Shown here piece by piece: positions 1-5,177 of a stretch of 8,184 nt of DNA (position 1 is its first letter; the number at the start of each line of letters is the position of its first letter). Location: contig JAGUVP010000003.1 of NCBI GenBank assembly GCA_020062805.1, positions 1 to 8,184 of the forward strand. Reading direction: 5' to 3'. Origin of the DNA: Candidatus Bipolaricaulis sp. (lineage in GTDB: Bacteria; Bipolaricaulota; Bipolaricaulia; Bipolaricaulales; Bipolaricaulaceae). The translations under genes were made by a program, and so were the position numbers. Under the pieces are notes generated by a model that was not told the DNA's origin, searched no databases, and saw only the letters and a list, made by a program, of their open reading frames with translations.

Positions 1-52
1 ACCCCCAGAGAGGTTCACTACAGCGATTCAAGTGTTTCTGGGTCTCCGAGTC

Positions 53-69
53 CATCATGCCTCATGATG
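53..69. repeat. Short inverted repeat over the SIR2 start codon
   Basis: CATCATG (53-59) and CATGATG (63-69) are perfect reverse complements separated by CCT. The second arm contains both candidate ATG codons (64 and 67) of the SIR2 gene. In mRNA this 7-bp stem could partly hide the start. No convincing Shine-Dalgarno site precedes it. The three-base loop and modest stem mean it may be chance. Confidence 0.35.
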
Positions 70-1251
70 TCTGTGGGCAAGACTGACAGGACGGAGCAGT
101 TCCGGATTATCATACTGGGAGCAGGTTTCTCCGCTCCGGCAGGGCTTCCTCTCGCCGGTGATCTGTTCGAGGAGGTGCGAAAAGGAGCGAGGGAGCACTT
201 CGGGCCCGATAACGCTGTTGAGACAGAGCTCGATCGCTTCGTGGAGTACAAGCGTCGGTGCGACGGGGTAGATGTGTCGCGAGGCGATGTCGATTATGAG
301 GATCTCCTTGGTTTTCTTGATGCTGAGCATGCCTTGGGCTTTCGAGGTGGTGACACGATCACGTCGGAGGGGAATGAGGCACAGCTGATTGTCAAGAAGC
401 TGATCGGGATTCTTCTTCAGGAGAGGTCTCCGCGCTCCGTGGCGGACATCCCATCTCTGTACCTGCAGTTTGCAGAGCGTCTTCAGCCGTGCGACTGGGT
501 GCTTACCTTCAACTATGACACCCTCCTAGAACACGCACTGACTGCAGTGGGAAAGCCGTTTCGGCTGTTCCCGCACCGTTATGAGTACGTTGTCCCGCAA
601 AGCGGCTACGGTGTCGTGAACACCTCACAAGAAGAGATCACTGTTCTGAAGCTGCATGGGTCCATTGACTGGTTTGACAGGACACCATACGATGAGACTG
701 TGAAGGCTGTGGGTGATCCGACCTACGTTCCAAGGTGGTACTCCCATTTTGCCGCTGATAATCCTTATGATCTCTCGCCGCTGCTCGAAGGGCCTCAGAT
801 GCCAGACGATCACATGCGAAACATCTACCGGATGCGGGACGTCGCTCGATACTACTCACAGGAATTCGTGCCACAGCCTCCACTCATCCTAACCCCGTCA
901 GTCGGCAAGCTATTGTACTTTGAGCCGCTGAAGTCCCTGTGGTGGGGGATCGGGAAGGCCGGCGGGCTGAATCTTGGCATGGCGATCATCGGGTATTCGC
1001 TTCCACCAAACGATGAGCACGCAAGGCAAGCGGTCTACCGTCTGACGGACAACTACACTCGCTTTGAGCCAGATCTCACAATAGGTGGCGTCAAGAAGCC
1101 ACCCCTCAGAATTGTGAATCTCGCCTGCGGAGAGAAGCGTGTGGGGGACTTCTGGTCGCGTTATAGATTCCTGGATCGGAAGAGAACGGAGGTGCGGTTA
1201 GATGGTTTCAACCATAAGTCAGTGGATTTCGTCTTCGGGGAGCGGGCGTAG
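64..1251 (+). CDS. SIR2-like (SIR2_2-type) NAD-binding protein, probable anti-phage effector
   Basis: This 395-residue protein has the SIR2 Rossmann signature. A glycine-rich loop GAGFSAPAGLP lies at residues 19-29, FNYDTLLE at 149-156, KLHGS at 196-200 and GYSLPPNDEH at about 310-319. N150 and H198 fall where defence SIR2 enzymes such as ThsA of Thoeris carry their catalytic Asn and His. Characterised relatives hydrolyse cytoplasmic NAD+ on phage sensing and cause abortive infection; that activity here is inferred from family. The C-terminal third (about 320-395) matches nothing I recognise. No TM segment or extra effector domain is visible, so a partner protein may do the sensing; the 543-residue nuclease downstream on the same strand is the obvious candidate. 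The start is uncertain. ATG64 puts the glycine loop at the usual distance from the N-terminus, but there is no good Shine-Dalgarno site and the frame is open to the left edge without another start codon. Confidence 0.85.
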   Translation: MMSVGKTDRTEQFRIIILGAGFSAPAGLPLAGDLFEEVRKGAREHFGPDNAVETELDRFVEYKRRCDGVDVSRGDVDYEDLLGFLDAEHALGFRGGDTITSEGNEAQLIVKKLIGILLQERSPRSVADIPSLYLQFAERLQPCDWVLTFNYDTLLEHALTAVGKPFRLFPHRYEYVVPQSGYGVVNTSQEEITVLKLHGSIDWFDRTPYDETVKAVGDPTYVPRWYSHFAADNPYDLSPLLEGPQMPDDHMRNIYRMRDVARYYSQEFVPQPPLILTPSVGKLLYFEPLKSLWWGIGKAGGLNLGMAIIGYSLPPNDEHARQAVYRLTDNYTRFEPDLTIGGVKKPPLRIVNLACGEKRVGDFWSRYRFLDRKRTEVRLDGFNHKSVDFVFGERA

Positions 1252-1524
1252 TCGAGCTCCGAGGGCCATGCCCTGTTCGGTGCGCGTCCATGGCATCCCT
1301 TGTCAAGGTCATCTCGAGACAGTGATATGCTGCCATTCTGCTGTAGTGTCCCGAAGATGCCTTGCCAATCGTCTGTCTGGAACCATCCGCCCACCCGCCC
1401 AGCGAATGTCCTTTTCCCATCCCCTGGGGAGGAGGAAGAGGGTGATGGGTGCGTTGGCGCAAAGAGCGGCGGCACTCTGGAAAGACATGTTAGAGACACT
1501 ACACTAGAAGAGGCGGTGCGGAAC
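1252..1524. other. Intergenic gap, no gene supported
   Basis: This is about 270 bases between the SIR2 stop and the DUF2283 fragment. Open frames here on either strand have no recognisable motif and no ribosome-binding site. Visible items are a possible promoter (1300-1331) and an imperfect GC-rich hairpin around 1412-1438, centred on CCCCTGGGG, without a T-run. The hairpin could be a weak terminator for the SIR2 gene or a decayed repeat. Confidence 0.5.
1300..1331 (+). promoter_or_regulatory. Possible sigma70-type promoter
   Basis: TTGTCA (1300-1305) matches the -35 consensus at five of six positions. TGATATGCT (1323-1331) has the extended -10 form TGnTATGCT. The spacing to TATGCT is 20 bases, longer than ideal; using TGATAT as the -10 gives 17 bases but a poorer hexamer. 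It would drive the DUF2283 fragment and the 543-residue nuclease gene. Inspection only. Confidence 0.25.
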
Positions 1525-1596
1525 ATGATCACGTACGATTCGCGGCAGAACGTGGCGCACGTCCGGCTCAACCTACTGATGCTGCTGCGAGGATGA
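1525..1596 (+). pseudogene. DUF2283 head fragment (23 codons), start-stop overlapped with nuclease gene
   Basis: ATG at 1525 opens a 23-residue reading frame beginning MITYDSRQNVAHVRL. This matches residues 2-16 of the intact DUF2283 protein encoded at 3390-3626 (VITYDPQQNVAYIRL). At DNA level 1526-1570 equals 3394-3438 at 41 of 45 positions. Beyond that the similarity stops and a short unrelated tail ends at TGA 1594-1596. This stop overlaps the ATG (1593) of the nuclease gene as ATGA. It is best read as a truncated gene copy. It may still be translated, because its overlap could couple translation into the nuclease gene, which lacks a well-placed ribosome-binding site of its own. Whether it is a relic or a functional leader peptide cannot be told from sequence. 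Confidence 0.7.
1526..1570 (+). repeat. 45-bp direct repeat, copy 1 (DUF2283 5' end)
   Basis: This stretch matches 3394-3438 at 41 of 45 positions without gaps. The two copies flank the 543-residue nuclease gene on both sides in the same orientation, 1868 bases apart. Confidence 0.9.
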
Positions 1597-3224
1597 GCGC
1601 CACTGGCGGTCGGATCATTGGAGTTGATAGCATCGACTCGATCTACATACCAGCCTCGGGAGGCGCGGATTTCAGGAGGCTGATGGATCGCTGCAGAGAC
1701 GCCCTCCTGACAAGATTCTCGCCCGGAGAGTACTGCGGTCTTGACGAGTGTCGTCCGGTCCTGGGGTGTCTGTATGAGTTTCTGTGCACGGAGGTCCACG
1801 AAGCTCTCGCTACGTTTCCCGATTGGAGGTTCTACCAACTGCTCTTCTCACACAACCAGGGGTGGGCCAAACTGTGGGAAGGGCAGCGCGAAGGCACTCT
1901 TTCTCTACAGCAGCAACAGCTCGTCACCAGATACGGCCCCCTCTATCGAAGGGTGTACAAGCAGTTCCTAGAGAGTAGTGTTGGGGTTGACTTCGTTGAC
2001 GTGCCCGAGCCGGAAGACAAGGAGCTCCTCTACAAGGTTCTTGATAGGGCGATCTATGCAACCTGCGAGCTCTGCGAACTGGTCTCTCTCTACTACGCTC
2101 TCATGAATTTCGACAGCGTTGGGTTTCGCGTGAAGATCTACCCGAGAAGAGTGTCTGTCTCTGAGTCTGAGGATCGAGCTTTCTCGTGCCAGCCGTCGCC
2201 CGAGTTCACTGAGAGATGGGAGCGTTTCAAACGGCGGTACGACTCATTCGAGAGATCTGACAAGACGGTATGGCAGACTGTCTATGCGAACTCGGACTTC
2301 GAGGAGTTCGAAGCGGTCGTGCGCGAGGTCTTTGGCTTCTCCTTCAAGGACGCTGTGTCAGTCCTTGTCAGGACCAGGGCTCGCGACCCGGACATCCCGT
2401 GGCGGTATCCGCTGGATGCGTCCGAGCTCGGGACAGTGCTTTCGCAAGAACTTGGTGCCAGCTCCGCTAGGGTCGGTCAGTTCCTAGCTGGGATCACTCT
2501 CACCCGCAGACATGTGGACGCCTGTCCGCCTTCGTTCGAGAGACCTTGTAGCCCGTTCCGCCTTCTATATCGGCCTATACTCGAATGGACAATCGACGAC
2601 AGGCGATTCGCGTTCTTCTCTCAAGAGACACTGCGAGAGGGACTTGCTTCGCTTGTCGCTCATGGGATTGGCTGGGGGCGAGTACCAGATGAATGGAGTG
2701 GAACAGCGGTCGAGCGGTTGGCGCGACAGAAACAGGACGCGAGAGGAAGGGCACTCGTGGACGCCGTCACCGACATACTCCGTGAGCCGGGATGGGTCTG
2801 TGCACAGAGGCTGGACAGATGGCGCGAGGAGAGCAACGTGGTGTCAGTTGAACCCGGCGAGATAGACGTCGCAGCAGTGGATTTCAACCGTGGAATCCTG
2901 CTGCTGATCGAGTGCAAGGCGTTCCGGCCCAGATCTGACATTCCAGGCTGGTACCGTGACTGGGAGTCCTTGCAGGAGGACTCGGGGAACGTTGCTCTAT
3001 TCGAGAATAAGCTCGACTGGGCGCGGCAGAACACCGCGCTATTGGTTCGGCGAATAGGTGTGCTGAACAACCTGCAGCATGCGGTGAGGCAGTACCAAGT
3101 ACAAGGGATGGTCGTCACTGCCTACCCAACCTTCGCTTCGGAGTTCATCCCGGTGCGTGCGATCTCCCTGCCAGAAGTACGCCAGGCCATCGAGGCGGGT
3201 GAACTGGGACAACGCGAGTCATGA
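1593..3224 (+). CDS. Large protein with C-terminal PD-(D/E)XK nuclease-like domain
   Basis: This 543-residue protein has no recognisable domain in its first 400 residues. That region is soluble, mostly helical-looking, and rich in Arg, Glu and aromatic residues. At the C-terminus, GEIDVAAVD (422-430, D425) followed by LLLIECKA (436-443, E440 and K442) has the beta-strand, Asp, beta-strand, E-x-K pattern of PD-(D/E)XK nucleases. A Q-rich helix around 498-503 lies in the usual place downstream. DNA cleavage is inferred from the fold; the target is unknown. The chosen start, ATG 1593, overlaps the preceding mini-frame as ATGA, implying translational coupling. An in-frame alternative is ATG 1683 (residue 31), preceded by AGGAGG at 1674-1679 but only three bases away. 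It lies downstream of the SIR2 gene on the same strand. I infer a two-gene defence module, with the long N-terminal part perhaps sensing or binding a trigger. I do not recognise the full-length family. Confidence 0.8.
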   Translation: MSATGGRIIGVDSIDSIYIPASGGADFRRLMDRCRDALLTRFSPGEYCGLDECRPVLGCLYEFLCTEVHEALATFPDWRFYQLLFSHNQGWAKLWEGQREGTLSLQQQQLVTRYGPLYRRVYKQFLESSVGVDFVDVPEPEDKELLYKVLDRAIYATCELCELVSLYYALMNFDSVGFRVKIYPRRVSVSESEDRAFSCQPSPEFTERWERFKRRYDSFERSDKTVWQTVYANSDFEEFEAVVREVFGFSFKDAVSVLVRTRARDPDIPWRYPLDASELGTVLSQELGASSARVGQFLAGITLTRRHVDACPPSFERPCSPFRLLYRPILEWTIDDRRFAFFSQETLREGLASLVAHGIGWGRVPDEWSGTAVERLARQKQDARGRALVDAVTDILREPGWVCAQRLDRWREESNVVSVEPGEIDVAAVDFNRGILLLIECKAFRPRSDIPGWYRDWESLQEDSGNVALFENKLDWARQNTALLVRRIGVLNNLQHAVRQYQVQGMVVTAYPTFASEFIPVRAISLPEVRQAIEAGELGQRES

Positions 3225-3265
3225 GCTGCGGGTTCCCGTGCTGTTGGCGGGAGCGAATGGGCTAT

Positions 3266-3291
3266 CGGGACGAGATCGTGCTCCGTGCATA
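3266..3291 (+). repeat. Interspersed repeat, copy A
   Basis: This is the first of two tandem copies, 35 bases apart, in the gap before the DUF2283 gene. It matches copy B (3301-3326) at 20 of 26 positions and ends in the shared block TCCGTGCATA. Confidence 0.65.
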
Positions 3292-3300
3292 GTCTGTCTA

Positions 3301-3326
3301 CGGGGTCGGATCTTGTTCCGTGCATA
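3301..3326 (+). repeat. Interspersed repeat, copy B (best copy)
   Basis: The left half CGGGGTCGGATCTT recurs at 6562-6575 (12 of 14). The whole 26 bases recur at 5099-5124 (21 of 26). The right half recurs, degenerate, at 4836-4849 (12 of 14). All copies are on the plus strand and lie outside intact genes. The left half resembles repeats I associate with Y1 (RAYT/IS200-type) transposases, from memory only. Confidence 0.65.
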
Positions 3327-3389
3327 CCTGTCCCCGGTTCCTGTCCCAATACAGATGAACGGCAAGATGCCCTCGGAGTATGGGGCGGG

Positions 3390-3626
3390 ATGGTGATCAC
3401 GTACGATCCGCAGCAGAACGTGGCGTACATCCGGCTCAGGGAGAAACGGGCCGAGGTGGAGACCCTCCGTAGCAGCGACACGCTGAACATTGACCTTGCC
3501 CCAGATGGGACCGTGTACGGAAGCGAGATCCTGAACGCAGACGAGCAACTCGCGCTGGGCGCGGACGGCACGCTGGTTCTCGCGGACCAAGCGCGTGGCA
3601 AGACCCACGAGGTAACGCTTTCCTAG
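3390..3626 (+). CDS. DUF2283 family protein
   Basis: This 78-residue protein has the family's two-part pattern. The N-terminal strand pair is MVITYDPQQNVAYIRL (1-16), and LNIDLAPDGTVYGSEILNA (32-50) is the family's aspartate- and glycine-rich hairpin. Length fits the family (about 60-80 residues). Function is not established. Members are often found next to DUF4258 proteins in what look like toxin-antitoxin pairs, but no DUF4258 gene is visible here. The start ATG 3390 follows a G-rich stretch (3382-3389); GTG 3393 is an alternative and corresponds to the ATG of the truncated copy at 1525. It lies 165 bases after the nuclease gene and about 100 before the next gene, all on the same strand. 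The C-terminal 28 residues are ordinary and the protein looks intact. Confidence 0.8.
   Translation: MVITYDPQQNVAYIRLREKRAEVETLRSSDTLNIDLAPDGTVYGSEILNADEQLALGADGTLVLADQARGKTHEVTLS
3394..3438 (+). repeat. 45-bp direct repeat, copy 2 (DUF2283 5' end)
   Basis: Partner of 1526-1570 (41 of 45 identical). It lies inside the intact DUF2283 gene. Similarity ends at 3438, so only the first 15 or so codons are shared. Confidence 0.9.
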
Positions 3627-3717
3627 CGGGATTGGGCGATACAACCGGCGTCGGCCCGACCGCTGGCGCACCGGATCGCTGGGATACCGACCGGTCAAGG
3701 TTATGATTGACGCAAGC

Positions 3718-3723
3718 GGAGGT
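3718..3723 (+). promoter_or_regulatory. Ribosome-binding site deciding the start of the 362-residue nuclease gene
   Basis: GGAGGT lies seven bases upstream of ATG 3731. It makes that ATG a far better start than the in-frame TTG at 3707, which would add eight residues. Confidence 0.7.
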
Positions 3724-3730
3724 CTACCAG

Positions 3731-4819
3731 ATGGCGATCATCCTCAAGAGAAGCGGGCAAAAGGCACAGGTGATCGAGAGGAGCCCGTACTCGGCCGAAC
3801 TCGACCTGCAGCACTTCGTCTACGCCAACCCGGAGCTGCTGCCGATTGCGGACATCAAGGAAGGCGTGGAGTTCCTCGTTCTGGACAAGGAGACTCCCAC
3901 GCGGTCGGGTCCGATTGACCTTCTGGGCGTGGATAGCGATGGGGAGATCTACATCGTGGAGACAAAGCTGTTCAGGAACGCCGACAAACGGAAGGTTCTT
4001 GCCCAGGTGCTCGACTACGGCGCCGCTCTCTGGAGCAGCTTCCAGGATCCGGAAGCGTTCTTGCGGATGCTGAACCAGAGGGTATCCCAAGCAGAACGCG
4101 ACCTTGACCGGCTTCTCGGTGATCGGTTCGGGAGTGCTGAGCAAGTGCTTGAGGGAATGAGGGAGACCATTTCCTCTGGAGCATTCCGGTTTGTGATCCT
4201 CATGGACGCGGTTCCCCCTGACCTGAAGGAGCTTGTGCGGTACGTCAACCGGAGCAGCACGTTCAGCGTCTATGTTGTGGAACTGCAGCGCTACGGCCAG
4301 CAGGCTCATGATCTCGAGATCTTCGTGCCCCAGGTCTTCGGTGAAGAAGTGCGTAAGGAGGTTCGCGATTCGAGTTTGAGGCAGCGGTGGGACGAGATCT
4401 CCTTCTTCCGCGACCTTGAGGAGAAGGTCGATCCGGAAACCGCAGCTGCGGTGCGGAGGCTCTATGAGTACTCCAAAGCCCGGGCCGATGTAGTGAAGTG
4501 GGGCACGGGGATCAGCGACGGATCGTTTAACCCGAGGTTCCTGGCTGTTGTGGACAAGTCGCTGTACACGGTCTACTCCAACGGCCGCCTGACGTTCAAC
4601 TTCGGCTGGCTTACGGATGCGAAGGCAAAGGCGGTCCGCGATCGGTTGTGGGCTGGGCTGAAGGGGATTCCCCGCTTGGCCCAGGGTGTTCCCGAGCTCG
4701 TGGAGAAGTCGCCCGGGTTTCCCGCCCAGGTTTGGGTCCCTGTCTGCGACCAGCTTCTCGGTCTCCTTGACCAGGTGTTGGCCGATGCAACATCGTCGGA
4801 GCCAACCCCTTCCTCTTGA
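3731..4819 (+). CDS. PD-(D/E)XK nuclease-like protein, N-terminal nuclease domain
   Basis: This 362-residue protein has GPIDLLGVD at 60-68 (D63), then IYIVETKL at 73-80 (E77, K79) and AQVLDYG at about 91-97 (Q92). This is the D, E-x-K, Q series of PD-(D/E)XK nucleases in the group that includes NucS-like and restriction-type enzymes. The preceding segment ELDLQHFVYANPELLP (23-38) is the helix commonly seen before this core, which often recognises the end of the nuclease fold. Residues 100-215 are helical. The C-terminal part contains KWGTGISDGSFNPRF (256-270) and FNFGWLTDAKA (289-299), a separate domain I do not recognise, perhaps for binding or regulation. No TM segment is seen. It is on the same strand as the genes before it, with a 104-base gap after DUF2283. 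Substrate and role are unknown; it may be a restriction or repair nuclease of the accessory region. Confidence 0.8.
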   Translation: MAIILKRSGQKAQVIERSPYSAELDLQHFVYANPELLPIADIKEGVEFLVLDKETPTRSGPIDLLGVDSDGEIYIVETKLFRNADKRKVLAQVLDYGAALWSSFQDPEAFLRMLNQRVSQAERDLDRLLGDRFGSAEQVLEGMRETISSGAFRFVILMDAVPPDLKELVRYVNRSSTFSVYVVELQRYGQQAHDLEIFVPQVFGEEVRKEVRDSSLRQRWDEISFFRDLEEKVDPETAAAVRRLYEYSKARADVVKWGTGISDGSFNPRFLAVVDKSLYTVYSNGRLTFNFGWLTDAKAKAVRDRLWAGLKGIPRLAQGVPELVEKSPGFPAQVWVPVCDQLLGLLDQVLADATSSEPTPSS

Positions 4820-4835
4820 GCCGTCGGAGAGAGCG

Positions 4836-4901
4836 TGTTTCGTGCGTACGGGAGGTGACTGTGGAGGAGAAGACCTTCTTTGACGCTCATCTGCACGCGT
4901 T
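4836..4901 (+). repeat. Duplicated start region of the hydrolase gene, upstream copy
   Basis: The 66 bases align without a gap to 5112-5177, offset exactly 276 bases. The last 33 (4869-4901 against 5145-5177) are identical; the first 33 match at 20 positions. The shared segment spans part of the interspersed repeat, the Shine-Dalgarno site, the start codon and the codons for KTFFDAHLHA. Confidence 0.9.
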
Positions 4902-5085
4902 TAGCTTCGAGGCTGCGAGAAGATGCTATCCCCCAGATGAAAAAGGCCCGGATGGGCCTTCTCCACGCTCGCCCTTCACGGGCGATCCACCTCCGGTCTC
5001 CCGGATTGTCAGGAGTATAGCGTGGGCTAAGGATGGGAGCAAACAGAGCCGGGCGTTGCCGCCTCGTGGGAGGGATCTCGCCTAG
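4861..5085 (+). pseudogene. Truncated head copy of the amidohydrolase gene
   Basis: GTG 4861 sits four bases after GGAGGTG (4851-4857), exactly parallel to the hydrolase start 276 bases downstream. The first 14 residues, MEEKTFFDAHLHAF, repeat the hydrolase N-terminus including the metal-binding H-x-H. After about residue 14 the similarity ends. The remaining 60 codons run through two hairpins (4943-4960 and 4969-4985) and show no protein-like pattern. This is a relic of a duplicate gene, or a short leader peptide with an intact initiation site; I favour a relic. The preserved initiation site and the exact 33-base identity argue for a recent event or ongoing recombination. Confidence 0.65.
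4943..4960 (-). terminator. Hairpin, terminator-like on the minus strand
   Basis: AAGGCCC (4943-4949) pairs with GGGCCTT (4954-4960) around the loop GGAT. Read on the minus strand the stem is followed by a T-run (the A-run at 4940-4944), the classic intrinsic terminator shape. Read on the plus strand the following tract (TTCTCC) is weak. No minus-strand gene lies just upstream of it, so it may instead end antisense or read-through transcription, or it may partly terminate plus-strand transcripts. A second small hairpin (TCGCCC 4969-4974, GGGCGA 4980-4985) follows. Confidence 0.45.
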
Positions 5086-5093
5086 CGGCAACG
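5054..5093. repeat. 9-bp inverted repeat in the hydrolase leader
   Basis: CGTTGCCGC (5054-5062) and GCGGCAACG (5085-5093) are perfect reverse complements around a 22-base loop. It lies between the truncated head copy and the hydrolase ribosome-binding site. It could be an mRNA structure or a protein-binding operator; there is no T-run, so it is not a simple terminator. Confidence 0.5.
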
Positions 5094-5098
5094 ACCTG

Positions 5099-5124
5099 AG
5101 GGGCTGGATCTTGATCCATGCATA
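5099..5124 (+). repeat. Interspersed repeat, copy C
   Basis: It matches copy B (3301-3326) at 21 of 26 positions, including GGATCTTG and the terminal TGCATA. It runs directly into the hydrolase ribosome-binding site, so the repeat forms the immediate 5' leader of that gene. Confidence 0.65.
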
Positions 5125-5177
5125 AAGGAGGTAGCGATGGCTGGGAAGACCTTCTTTGACGCTCATCTGCACGCGTT
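5112..5177 (+). repeat. Duplicated start region of the hydrolase gene, functional copy
   Basis: Partner of 4836-4901. This copy leads into the full-length hydrolase. It carries AAAGGAGGT (5124-5132), a near-perfect Shine-Dalgarno site four bases before ATG 5137. Confidence 0.9.

Noticed and set aside
1161..1838. Long open frame on the minus strand (225 codons)
   Set aside because: It overlaps the SIR2 end, the gap and the nuclease start. The translation is Ser/Arg/Pro-rich without motifs, typical of an antisense shadow in GC-rich DNA.
64..3224. Thoeris system
   Set aside because: The SIR2 protein has ThsA-like motifs, but no TIR-domain (ThsB) gene is present in the window and no SLOG domain is recognisable in the SIR2 C-terminus.
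1526..3438. Diversity-generating retroelement template and variable repeats
   Set aside because: The four mismatches between the 45-bp copies are mixed transitions not confined to adenines, and no reverse transcriptase gene is present.
3390..4819. Toxin-antitoxin pair of DUF2283 with its neighbour
   Set aside because: DUF2283 is often next to a small DUF4258 protein, but the neighbour here is a 362-residue nuclease-like protein over 100 bases away, and no small toxin gene is visible.
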